Positions 54,149-64,000 of a stretch of DNA of 64,000 bases are shown piece after piece. Position 1 is the first letter of the stretch. Each line of letters begins with the position of its first letter. A program made the translations under genes and the position numbers. Source of the stretch: Echinometra lucunter (lineage: Eukaryota; Echinodermata; Echinoidea; Camarodonta; Echinometridae). The stretch spans positions 2,450,083 to 2,514,082 of the forward strand of contig CM057157.1 of the NCBI GenBank assembly GCA_029962745.1. Reading direction: 5' to 3'. Under the pieces are notes generated by a model. It was given only the letters and a program-made list of their open reading frames with translations. It did not search any database and was not told where the DNA came from.

Positions 54149-54350
54149 ATGTTGTGTGAATTTATGTTCTGTTGTTATTGCATTTGCTCTTAATGTAAGT
54201 TATTTCTTGTTTTTTATAATTTGTTTGGATACCATGTCCAAGCATTTTGCTTTTCGGTGTCCCAAATCATAATTTAATTTCATCTTTGATTGTACATTGC
54301 TATTTTGATATGTGCTTTATGGCTGAATAAATTAATACAATACAAATACA

Positions 54351-55444
54351 ACAATCAAGTCAAACCATTTGTCCCTCAAAATCCGTGGATAGGTTTCCCT
54401 GCTTGCTTACTTAGCTTTAATACCATGAATACTACTTGCTTTCTTAGCATTACGGTTGAATAAATCACCCAAATCAATGATGATGATTTAAGTGACTGGT
54501 TATGTACGTCGGATCGATGCAAAGAGGAAGACTCTCCGATTAGTATGGCGTCTTGTGCACTTATGTCTAAAAGCACTAAATTCAGCACATTTGTGAAATA
54601 ACCAACACTAATCAACATTTGATATGGAAAAACTTCAAAAATGTTTTCTTGGGACAATTTCCATATAATCTGAGTACACCTCGACGAGGAACAATCTTAT
54701 CAATGCAAAACAAACTTGACTCCTACCGCTACGAAGTAAGCAGTCGTAAAAGCATCTCTGCATTCAGAACTGCAATGCCGCCCGGTATGCGCGTTTCCGT
54801 TTTACACCGTAGCCTAGGCAGTTTTTCGATTAATTGCATCAAACGTGCTGGTTTCAAAGTCTAGGTTTCGTTTCAGCCAGAGATTCTGCTTCCGCACTTA
54901 CAGAGGGGTACGCGGCGATCGTGTATGTGTACAGAGAGAATAGATGATAGAAAAGGCAAAGAAATACAGAAGGAAAAGGGGCCTTGAAGGAACTGAAGGC
55001 GAAGAAACAGACGAGAGGATTGCCCAAAGAAATGTAAAAAGAAAGACAGGCCTAGAAGTCCATAAAGAAAAGGGAAAGGTATAGATAAAAGAAAAAAAAA
55101 ACACGAAGAAATAGTGAATTCTGTATCCTCTGTTCTTTCTTCATGTATTCCTTTATTCTTCCTCTCAATCTATTCTCTCCCATGTCCTATGTTTTTATTT
55201 GTTTTTCCTTCCATCTAGCTTCTTCACTCTCTTGTATTTCATTGGGTTTTTTTTCCTTTAGATAAGATCTGCCGTCTATGTGCGCTGAGGACTTAGACTC
55301 TTTCACCAGAACACTTGTAGTATTTTTTCGCGAAAATGCCTAGGCAACGGTGTAACGATGGTGGCGCTCGAATTGACACGTACTGCAAGTTAGCTCCGAC
55401 ATTTCAGGCCTAAAAACATCCAAATACATGCGAACTTATAAATT
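54351..55444. other. Spacer between LINE 1 and the next ORF1
   Basis: Contains an unrecognised ORF (54619-54864) and an A/G-rich stretch (54920-55090). The last 120 bp are probably the 5' UTR of the element encoding the ORF at 55445. Confidence 0.5.
54619..54864 (+). CDS. Unrecognised ORF, possible terminal fragment
   Basis: Reads STPRRGTILSMQNKLDSYRY, later KSISAFRTAMPPGMRVSVLH, and stops at TAG. The composition is protein-like and rich in basic residues, but no family was recognised. It could be a fragment of a mobile-element gene or a chance ORF. Confidence 0.25.
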   Translation: MIWKNFKNVFLGQFPYNLSTPRRGTILSMQNKLDSYRYEVSSRKSISAFRTAMPPGMRVSVLHRSLGSFSINCIKRAGFKV

Positions 55445-56599
55445 ATGAGCTCAAATAACCAGACGGAACGTAAGTTATCTTCATCAGGCCTAAATACATA
55501 CAATCTACGTGGAAGACCCGAGAAGCAGAGGAATCTTATAGCCACATTACCAACTATGAACCGTGCTAAGAAGTCGAACCCTTTTGCCTCAACGACCAGC
55601 GCCAAACCTTCGGGGCCAAGCAAGCCCGTGCTTTCCGCTGAACACACTACTATGCCTGACATAGCACCTGTAAGCATTACACCTCCAATTCTTGATTATG
55701 CAAATTCGCAACGCTCGACTGACAAACCGGCCGAGGCCGCGAAGGATGTTTTATCTACCAACGGATTGGATATGGCCCCACAGGTTGAAGGAGGCAACAC
55801 TCAAGATCCTGAATCCCTTTTCTCGATGATTACGAATGCTGTCAAGGAAGCAAACAAGGAACTTGTTTGCAAGTTAGATTCAGTGATACAGGAGATTAGT
55901 GAATACAAGTCCGACTTAGCTGCAACGAAGAAAGTGGTCGCAGATTTGGAAATTGCTATGCAGGATTCGTCACAGCGGATCAGCAGTATCGAATCATCTG
56001 AGATTCCGAAGCTCGCTGCGGAGTATCGCAATTTGATACAAGAGCTGAACAAGAAGTTGCTTCTTCAGGAAATCCATGACAGGAAGCTGAACCTCTTGAT
56101 CTATGGCGTCGAGCAAAAGAAAGATGAAATCATCTACCTTTGCATTGGATCCATCTTCGCTAAGCTTCTTGATATACCTATTGAAAAAGCGATTGAGATA
56201 CCAGTTATCAACGCGCATAGGTTGCCGTCATCGCGGGAATACGCCAGCGATAAGCCTGACCCGATCATAGTCAGATTTGGAAGGATGCAAGATCGCGACA
56301 ACGTTCTTAAAGCGTTTGAGAAACCGCGCCCACGACGCACGCAGAAGGAAACCGTAGCCAACGATCATCTATCAACCATTCGCAACATTACTATTCGCAC
56401 GGACCTTCCCCCAGCGATGAAGAGAGAACGCGGTCGACTTTCAAGCATCGCGTACAAGCTACGTCATGAACAACGCCTCATGACTCGCATCAAGGTTAGC
56501 AACGCCCAAGTCATACTACAAACTAAGAGCAACAGACAAGACAACTGGTCCACTTGGAAGGGACAGCTGGTAACTATGGTTGAATATCAATTATTCTAA
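55445..56599 (+). CDS. Intact L1-type ORF1 protein (384 aa)
   Basis: Begins MSSNNQTERKLSSSGLNTYN. A disordered Ser/Pro/Thr-rich N-terminus (to about residue 110) is followed by a coiled coil (about 115-215), then RKLNLLIYGVEQKKDE, which starts an L1-type RRM. DPIIVRFGRMQDRDNVLKAF and DLPPAMKRERGRLSSIAYKL form its C-terminal domain. The product should be a trimeric nucleic-acid chaperone of a non-LTR retrotransposon. No endonuclease/RT frame follows directly; the next one starts 5.4 kb later and may belong to another element. Confidence 0.75.
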   Translation: MSSNNQTERKLSSSGLNTYNLRGRPEKQRNLIATLPTMNRAKKSNPFASTTSAKPSGPSKPVLSAEHTTMPDIAPVSITPPILDYANSQRSTDKPAEAAKDVLSTNGLDMAPQVEGGNTQDPESLFSMITNAVKEANKELVCKLDSVIQEISEYKSDLAATKKVVADLEIAMQDSSQRISSIESSEIPKLAAEYRNLIQELNKKLLLQEIHDRKLNLLIYGVEQKKDEIIYLCIGSIFAKLLDIPIEKAIEIPVINAHRLPSSREYASDKPDPIIVRFGRMQDRDNVLKAFEKPRPRRTQKETVANDHLSTIRNITIRTDLPPAMKRERGRLSSIAYKLRHEQRLMTRIKVSNAQVILQTKSNRQDNWSTWKGQLVTMVEYQLF

Positions 56600-56828
56600 A
56601 TTCAGCCTCAACATACATCCGTCTAATTACTTGGAATTATTTTAAGTTCATTACATATAAGATCTAATGTGTATCTATGTTTCTTCATTTATCAGTCAAC
56701 CAGAATTATACTTCTACATGTATTTTATTGTCTTATAAGTAATAGGAAGGAATAAATTGCTTTCTGCCTATGTGCTTATGAATATGATAGATACCCGAGG
56801 GTTTTCCACCTTTTCAGGGGCTTTAATC

Positions 56829-57622
56829 TATAGACCAATTTCACCTCCGGTTTATGTATTTGGCCCTCTGTCGGCGACGCCATTGCTGCGGTGGGCAAGC
56901 GCGCTGACCGCGATTGGCTCTGTGTACAAAATGAATGTAAGATATGAGATATGCCCCGATATTGTTCCATTTACTTTATTCTAGATCAATAAAATAAAGC
57001 ATGGATACATGGATAGATGAGGTAAGACAATGGTCATATCTGACAGATGAAGGTATGATGTATTTTTGTACTTTCGATGGTTTTTCAACTTAGTTTTGTC
57101 AGTAAAAGTTCGATTGCAGCATAGAAGCCGTAGTAAACGGGAGCCCTAAATCTTACCCTGTTTACAAAGTCATGTTTTCACTCATTAAATTTTACGCCAA
57201 AGTACATAATGATAATGTTTCTTGACTTAAAAGTCTCTTTCTGTTGATGTTTTTACGCACTGGCGACGAATTCCTTCACATTGCTTACGGAAACCTGTGT
57301 AGGGAGTACGGCTTCTCACACAAACAGGCTTCATGAGTCAAAAGCGATTGAATTTTGCACTCAGTTAGCTTCCAATTTTTAAACTTTCTCTAATTCTTGT
57401 TGCATTTGAGCACCGCACAGCTGCGACCTGAACTTCCCTGATAATTTCTCATTGCAAATATTAAAATAAATCTGCATATACTGGTCAAAATAGACAAAAG
57501 ATCGAACGAATGTACATAACGCGCTATTGACTTGTGTGCTATAAAAGTTGGAGCGCCCATCGCAGTATGTCGAACTGTGTCGAACAGTTTGCTGCCCTCT
57601 TGCGTTGTGAAATTGGTCTATA
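56829..57622. mobile_element. Non-autonomous element with 16-bp terminal inverted repeats
   Basis: TATAGACCAATTTCAC at 56829-56844 is perfectly inverted at 57607-57622. No transposase-like frame lies inside. A TA target duplication is possible but cannot be separated from the repeat end. Confidence 0.65.
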
Positions 57623-58171
57623 CCTTATTACACATTTAGCTTACAATAGTAATCATACACTGAAAACTGATCTTGTCGAGAGACGGTGGTCTGGTTTGAC
57701 AAATTAAAATTGGTCATGTTTGTTTATCTAAAAATAATCAAACAAAATATTGATTTGTTTTGCTCGCCGAACATATTTTGACAATGCAGAATGACAAATG
57801 TGTTGGTAATGTCATTTTTGTCATTGCGTTATAAATTACATTACAAATTGCATGACGAGTTATGTATTCATTTTTTATGATCTGTTTGACAAATATGAAT
57901 ATGCAAGGACTGGTTATAGGTCTATGATTCGTCATTTAACTGAGTGTAATTGTATTGAGATTACATGACTGGGTTTTGGTTACTCGGATTGGACCGCTCT
58001 TTTTTTTTTTTGGCAAATTCATATTTTCATTGTAGGCGTCTTTTGAAGGGCGTCCATCCTTTTTCCTCTCCAGTTTTTCTATTGAAAATTGGTTGAACAA
58101 ATGAACAAATAACTCCTTTTGAATTAGAAGATGGGGGGGGGTATGTATTTATTCTTGTCAGAAAACAAAAC

Positions 58172-58766
58172 AGACGCTTAAAGGATTATTCGTGATCCTC
58201 TAAGTTTATCACACCCAGTTCAGCTCTTATTTTTAATACACTTTCAACTTAGTACGCTTTCAATGATTTTTGATACACTCTTAAGGTATCATACTGCTCT
58301 ACATTTAACTCTGAAAGTGATAACAAATAGTAATAATCATGTCATGTATATCATCCAGGGCCCATCACTTGCACGCTGAAAGCTGCATATCGCCGTTGAG
58401 AGGGGGTGGTGGCCAGGGGTGACCGCTTTTTTCAGAACGTTGGATTGTCTAAAAACAAACAGTTTTTTAAAGGATTACTCGTGATCCTCTACGTTTATGG
58501 TTTACCTCTGTGAATGTACTATAATAGCCTAATTATCACGTCCAATTCAGCCCTTATTTTTAGTAAGGGCCTACGCTATCAACTTATTACACTTTCAATG
58601 ATCTTGATACACTTCATGGTATCATACAGCTCTGTATCTAACTCTCTAAGTGATACAAAACAATAATCATTTTATGTATTACCCCCATGGACCATAACAT
58701 GCTTTTTAAAAGCTGAAAATTGCCGATTGAGGGTGGGGGCGAGGGGTGACCGCTTTCTCAAAACAT
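58172..58766. repeat. Imperfect tandem duplication of about 280-320 bp
   Basis: AAAGGATTATTCGTGATCCT through GGGGTGACCGCTTTT recurs starting near 58457 with substitutions and an extra segment of about 35 bp. Confidence 0.8.
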
Positions 58767-58779
58767 TTTTTTGGCACCT

Positions 58780-58990
58780 TTTGTTTGGTGGGGTCCACTT
58801 CTCTCACGCTGGGTCCAGCCATGATTGTCAAGTTGGGCATGGTATGTTCAAAGCTGTTATCAGAGAGTTGTTAGCAACTCAGCATTTCGTTTGGTGGGGT
58901 CCACTTCCATCATGCTGGGTCCAGCCATGATTGTCAAGATGGGCATGGTATGTTCAAAGGTGTAATCAGACAGTTGTTAACAACTCCCTG
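58780..58990. repeat. Tandem duplication of about 105 bp
   Basis: GTTTGGTGGGGTCCACTTC through GTTGTTAGCAACTC occurs twice in a row with few differences. Confidence 0.88.
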
Positions 58991-60950
58991 GTGTAATCTA
59001 GCGTTTGGAGGATGTGGTCGCTGCTCGACCCTTTTAGGTGGTCATTTGAATTTTTAGTTTTTAAAGTTTTTTAAGGGGGCTATCGCACCTGGATGTCTTG
59101 ACCGGCGTGTACCGACGTGCGTATGGCGGGCCGTCTGTCTCCTTGTCCTGTTTTTTTTATGTCGGGTTCCGATTGTTGATGTCAGGGGTTTTTATTTGCT
59201 AGCGGCGCGGGGTGATTTTTTGGAAACAAGAATTAAACTTTTGATATCGGGAGGTCCTTTTGTATTTTTGATTGGTGGCGATTCTTGGTATCGGGAGTTG
59301 GATTCTTGATGTCGGGGTGGAACCTGGTGCTGCAGCGGCTTGCCGTGAGAGCGTCGGCATGCGCTGACTGGATCGTCCAGGTGTGACGGCCCCCTAAGCT
59401 AGCTACACAGACACTTTCAACATACAATCCACTGTCTATGATATCTTCATTACATCTTCCTCTGATTCCCTACTGTACTAATAATTTATATTCAGAACGA
59501 TATTACTAGCCGCAGATCTTTTAAAACTTCTGCCTAAAGTTAAAATAATTATGGCACAACACATCTGATCATTATTTATTTTCTCCAGTCAACACTGATT
59601 ACGAGTGTATTTTAACGTGCAAACTATGTGCTTACTCATCATGGTCACTTTAATTGGCCTATTAAACTGATTCACTGGTATGACACATCGGGCCGTGACG
59701 TTAGCCACTGCATGATTTACATAATATTGTATGTGATTATGATAACTCGTCAACTGCTTTTTCTATTCACATTTTAAATACCTCTGCCACACTTTTTGGA
59801 AAGTTAATTCCTGTCATACCTTAATAAGTGGGTCGTTTAGTGGTTGTCAAGCATTACCAATTGTATTTTTTTTTGTATGTCTCATAAATGACACTGACTA
59901 AATGTTGTTATCAGTGAGTCAGGCATTTGAATATATATTATGCTCAACATACTCAAGCAAAGGTTTTCGTAACACGCCTACCAACTAATCCAATTGATGG
60001 ATATTTCTTTTTTGAGATCGTAGCAACGAGGTATTTCTTTAGCTTATATGCAAAATGGATTCCAGGTATTTTTGGTCGTTGTTGTTTTTTAGTTTTTGTT
60101 TTTGTTGTTACATCATTCACCTAAAATAGAGTTACTCGTGAGTGAGGTAAGGGTGGTTGGGATCCGTTTTTGCATTTTGTTTTTTATGTCTGGCAAGCTT
60201 CAGTCAATCTTCCAGATCATGAAGAGTAACCTTGTTTGTTTATTTGTTTTTTGATACACGTATTTGATTTGTAAATGTTTGTAAACATGGATATTTAATA
60301 GCGAAAAATGAGATCTCGCCTCTACTTATTCTCTTCTGTAACCGTAAACGAACTCATTATCGAAAGAATTAATGTAATTGCATTGCAGTCCGGCGTAGGT
60401 CAAATGCACTTATGACTTTACTTTACATTCTTATCAATCTATCCTGTATTTGGACTTTTGGATCGTTTTGCTTCGGTTTGTTAGGTATGACAAATTATAC
60501 TGTTGGCATTGCGTTCTCGCAATCAGTTTTTTTTTATTTTTTTTTATTTTCTCTCTCTAAGATTTTTTACAGTAGCTTGCATCGGTTCATGCGAGTATAG
60601 TCAGCTTGTCTATTGTTATATTTTAAGGGGAATGAGCCCCTTGGAACGGGTTGGCTTGCGTGAGGATGGAGGAGTCGAGGAATAGGATCCGTGATGGTTT
60701 GGGAGGGATTGGACGGTCAGTGGGAGGGTTGTGGGCGTTTGGATGACGGGTGTGCTGGCGCTGTGGGGATCCTCCCATTGGCGGTGCGGCCGGGATGTGT
60801 GGTGTCGCATGTTTGCAGCTCTCCTTTTACTCATTCTTGTGATACGGGTTTACTGCCTTTGATGTATTTTGTGAGGCCTGTGTTGCATGTCCTCCCATTG
60901 GGAAAGCACCTGGTCTGAATGGTATAGTGGCCATGAGGTGTGATCGGCAG

Positions 60951-61244
60951 CGGGTCGTGTGCGGCGTGGGTTTCGCGCCCCGGGTCCTGAGCTTCGTATT
61001 CGGGGTCATGAGATTCGTGACCCGAGGCGCGAGCTTTGCGTCCCGGGTCGTGGGGTTCACGGCCCGCGGTGCGGGGTTCAGGACTGGGATGCCAAGTTCG
61101 CGCCACAGGTCCTGAATTTCGCAACGCGGGTCGTGGGTTTCGCGGCTTGGGATGCGAGATTTGCGCCGCGGGTCCTGAATTTCGGACCGCAGGTCGTAGG
61201 TTTTGCGGCTTGGGGTGCGGAGTTCGGGACCTGGGATGCGGGAT
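60951..61244. repeat. GC-rich 21-bp minisatellite, about 14 units
   Basis: Units resembling GCGGGTCCTGAATTTCGG recur every 21 bp. In translation on the minus strand this gives 7-residue units such as NSGPAAQ, NSGPVAR, ISHPKPR. Three successive units form a 63-bp higher-order repeat. The composition contrasts with the AT-rich flanks. Confidence 0.85.
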
Positions 61245-61754
61245 TCGCGTCGCGCGTGGCCTACTGTCGAGCGTGCTTCTTGGCCACCACAAAGTGGTGG
61301 GGTAGCTGTCTATATGTGGCATTGTACGTCTTGGTCGCGTTGACGGTGGGAGGGTCTCCCTAGCGTTGGTGATCACGGCGTTCGGGTGCTCATAACTTTC
61401 TTGTTGTTTGTTCGGTTTTTCTCAGACATTGGTTGGTCTGTTTCTTTGATTGTTCTGTTTTATGCGATTCAGCTCGGCCTCGAGGGTTTCTTCTCCTTCA
61501 ATGTCAGTATAGGACGACAGTTAGGGCTTTGATGCACCATCTATTTGCCATAATTTAATGTGGAGGATATAGGGCTCTATAGGAGTTGCTAACCGTTCTT
61601 TTTCCTTTCCATCAAATTTTCCTTTGTTTTCTTTATTTAAAGCGGCGTTATTATTTATCATCCTTGTCTTCATCGTTATTGTCACTGTGTTTGTTTTGTT
61701 CTGTTTTTATATATCATATCTGTTTTCTGTTTACGTTTTCGCATTTATTTTACT

Positions 61755-61860
61755 TTCGTTATATTTATAGATCTTTTCTGGCATCTTCATCTTCATTTAT
61801 TTCCTTCTTTCGTTATATTTATAGATCTTTTCTAGCATCTTCATCTTCATCTATTCCTTC
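61755..61860. repeat. 53-bp tandem duplication
   Basis: CGTTATATTTATAGATCTTT, followed by CTGGCATCTTCATCTTCAT, occurs twice about 53 bp apart, just upstream of the LINE 2 coding region. Confidence 0.85.
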
Positions 61861-61968
61861 TTTCCCATTATTCATCTCTATAGCATCTCTCATCTCTTAC
61901 ACCTATGGGGAGTCACGCATTTGTGAACTTTTGCATATGTTATCAAAGTACGCAATTATTATTTTCTT

Positions 61969-63277
61969 ATGGCTAGTTTATCTACTGACATGTTGCCCTT
62001 TGTAAATGCTGACAATGACGAGTCTCTGTTCTCTTTAGATTTACAAGATGATAATGATAATAACAACTTTAGCCTTGACTCTATCATCGATCAAAACGAC
62101 CATACAAACGACATAGCTGATATCTTTAACACACAACAAGCCGTATTCGAATATGATTTTGACCTTAGTGATGAAATACCAAATAACAATGCCCAGTATC
62201 TTAATGAACAACAGTTTACAGCAAAATTTAATAAGCAAGTAAATAGCTTTTCCATATTACATTTCAATATCAGAAGCTTAAATAAGCACTTTGAAAACCT
62301 CAAATTGACCCTGAAAATATCAATTTTAATGTATCTGTCATTGGTCTTTCCGAAACTTGGTTAAATGACAACAATTGTTCACTTCTTTCACTACCAGGTT
62401 ACACTCTAGTCACGAATAATAGGGCAGAGGGGGAGGTGTTGGAGCATATATCTCCACAAAATACCAATTTAAGACTCACAGCAACATGAATATAACCTCT
62501 GCCTTAGAAAGTTTATTTATTGAAATCCTTAATCCAGGAAAAGGGGGGATTTTAATTGGAATTATTTATCGACCCCCTAGCTCTAGCTGTGTTGACTTTT
62601 TAGAAGAACTAGAAACAATTTTATCCAACCCCCTCCTAACAAACAGACAATGTTTCATAATGGGCGATTTTAATATAGACCTGCTTAATCTTGACGACAA
62701 TCTGACTCATACGTACCTTGATCTCGCCCTTTCTCATTCTCTTGTCCCACTAATAGTAAGACCTACAAGGATAGCCGAAAACACAGCAACACTTATAGAT
62801 CATATCTTAACTAATGTTCATCCATATCCTGATGCTGGAATACTACTCACCGATATCACTGATCACTTTACCATTTTCGCCACGTTTCCCGAGCCCACAA
62901 AATTTAAACAACTTCCAATTCCTAAACCACGTACTCTTACCTACGACAACATCGCTCGTCTTAAGGAAAGACTACACCGTCTTGATTGGACTGATGTAAT
63001 AGAAACAGAAAATTGTAATGAATCCTTTGACAAATTAATTGATGCTTTAACACTTGTTTATAATGAAACTATTCCAGACACCTCACATAAAAAATCAAAT
63101 TACAAAAAGAATCCTAGATCGCCGTGGATTACCAAAGCCCTTTTAAGATCCATAAATAAGAAAAATAAATTATATTACACATATAAACGTTACCATTCTC
63201 CTCAACCTCAACCTTTAACTACCTTGCTAAGAAGTGCTAAAAAGAACTATTACGCCTCGAAATTTTTTTCATGCTAA
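61969..63277 (+). pseudogene. LINE 2 ORF2: endonuclease domain
   Basis: An acidic Asp/Asn-rich N-terminus leads to SILHFNIRSLNKHFENL. After a frameshift come IGLSETWLND, then GIIYRPPSSS, FIMGDFNIDLL, DHILTN and TDITDHFTIF. These are the endonuclease active-site blocks. A second frameshift near 63265 separates it from the RT. Confidence 0.8.
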
Positions 63278-64000
63278 AACGATATAAAAGGTACATGGAA
63301 AATAATAAACGGTGTCCTCCAAAGGAATGTTCAACATAGGTCAGTTAATACTGTAAAAATTAATGACAACTTAATTGATGACACAAATGTTATTTTAGAA
63401 AGCTTCAATGATTACTTTGTCAACATTGGCAGAAATCTAGCTGAAAAAAATTCCCACCACTAATAAACATTATTTGGACTACATGGACCAACCAAACCCT
63501 AACACATTATTTCTATACCCAACTGACTCGGCTGAAATAATCGGAATTGTGCAAAAGCTAAAAAACCAAAAGAGCCCTGGATTCGACAATATAACCAATA
63601 ATTTGCTTAAGCATATCCTGCCAGACATCATTGTTCCCCTTGTTCATATCTACAACAGATCTTTATCTACAGGTATAGTTCCAAACCAAATGAAAATCGC
63701 TAAAGTCGTCCCTATTTTCAAAAAGGGTGATACTCACCTGATCACTAACTATCGTCCTATTTCATTACTGACAACTTTTTCTAAGATCTTGGAAAAAATC
63801 ATATATAACAGAACAATTAGTTTCCTTGATGACTACAACATTCTAAGTTATGTTCAATTTGGTTTCCGTGAACAACACAACACCACACATGCAATCTTGA
63901 CCCTCGTCGACAAAGTTATAAGAGCACTCGACAACCATTCCCACACTATTGGTATTTTCCTGGACTTTTCCAAGGCTTTTGATACTGTGGATCACGACAT
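63278..64000 (+). pseudogene. LINE 2 ORF2: reverse transcriptase, partial
   Basis: NDIKGTWKIINGVLQRN is followed, after another shift near 63460, by QKSPGFDNITNNLLK, VVPIFKKGD, NYRPISLLTTFSKILEK, FGFREQHNTTHA and FLDFSKAFDTVDHD (motif A) at the window edge. Confidence 0.85.

Larger units (their letters stand above)
49680..54350 (+). mobile_element. LINE 1: decayed CR1/L2-like non-LTR retrotransposon
   Basis: ORF1 with coiled coil and an L1-type RNA-binding region (49680-50599) is followed by endonuclease and reverse transcriptase (50891-54050) and a 3' end GCTGAATAAATTAATACAAT. Lesions: frameshift in ORF1, a nonsense codon in the endonuclease, frameshifts near 52150 and 53145, and stops near 53322. 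It is therefore non-autonomous. The nearest clade was judged from LLHLNARSL and FADDT motifs only. Confidence 0.85.
56600..61968. other. Long non-coding block between ORF1 and LINE 2
   Basis: Contains a TIR element (56829-57622), tandem duplications (58172-58766, 58780-58990), a T- and G-rich segment (59000-60950), a 21-bp minisatellite (60951-61244) and a 53-bp duplication (61755-61860). No convincing gene; the right part may be the LINE 2 5' UTR. Confidence 0.6.
61969..64000 (+). mobile_element. LINE 2: decayed CR1/L2-like ORF2, cut by the window edge
   Basis: Endonuclease and reverse transcriptase of a second non-LTR element. Frames break near 62320, 62435, 63265 and 63460, so it is a pseudogene here. 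Related to LINE 1 in the N-terminal LHFNIRSL motif but distinct in sequence. It continues beyond 64000. Confidence 0.85.

Noticed and set aside
60831..61376. 181-residue Pro/Arg-rich minus-strand ORF
   Set aside because: Largely a 21-bp minisatellite that is open in several frames; no independent sign of coding, so listed as a repeat and a finding only.

Overview
This looks like nuclear DNA of a marine invertebrate, most likely an echinoderm of sea-urchin type. Genes are split into short exons by long introns with GT/AG borders. The introns are full of (ATT)n and (CTA)n microsatellites, poly-C/poly-G tracts, tRNA-derived SINEs, hairpin MITEs and CR1/L2-type LINEs. The organism is inferred from this texture and from the protein families; no species-specific marker was seen.

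Two multi-exon genes for receptor-type protein tyrosine phosphatases (RPTPs) sit tail to tail. Gene A (+ strand, position 3 to 20391, 5' end outside the window) encodes a C-type lectin-like domain, two EGF-like modules, an Ig-like domain, an FN3 domain, a stalk, a transmembrane helix, tandem phosphatase domains (D1, D2) and a tyrosine-containing tail. Gene B (- strand, 48618 down to 27252, 5' end not found) encodes two Ig-like domains, three EGF-like modules, a Ser/Thr-rich stalk, a transmembrane helix, the same tandem phosphatase cassette and a similar tail. The Ig-EGF-EGF-EGF part of gene B closely resembles the ectodomain of the Tie receptor tyrosine kinases. From the juxtamembrane exon onward the two genes have the same exon order, phases and nearly the same lengths, so they are inverted-duplicate paralogues. 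In both, D1 keeps all catalytic motifs. D2 keeps the Cys and Arg of the signature loop but has lost the WPD general acid. Both tails carry repeated Tyr-x-Asn motifs.

Layout: 1-20391 gene A; 20392-27251 convergent intergenic region with palindromes, a decayed Tc1-like transposase and a SINE; 27252-48618 gene B, whose largest intron holds a foldback-like element, MITEs and a 116-bp tandem repeat; 48619-54350 a decayed LINE (ORF1, endonuclease, reverse transcriptase); 54351-56600 an unidentified small ORF and an intact L1-type ORF1; 56601-61968 duplicated non-coding sequence, a terminal-inverted-repeat element and a GC-rich 21-bp minisatellite; 61969-64000 the start of a second decayed LINE ORF2, running off the right edge.

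The main candidate for something undescribed is gene B: a Tie-like ectodomain on a phosphatase instead of a kinase, beside a lectin-headed sister. All exon borders were read by eye from splice consensus and phase continuity; no alignment or transcript was available.
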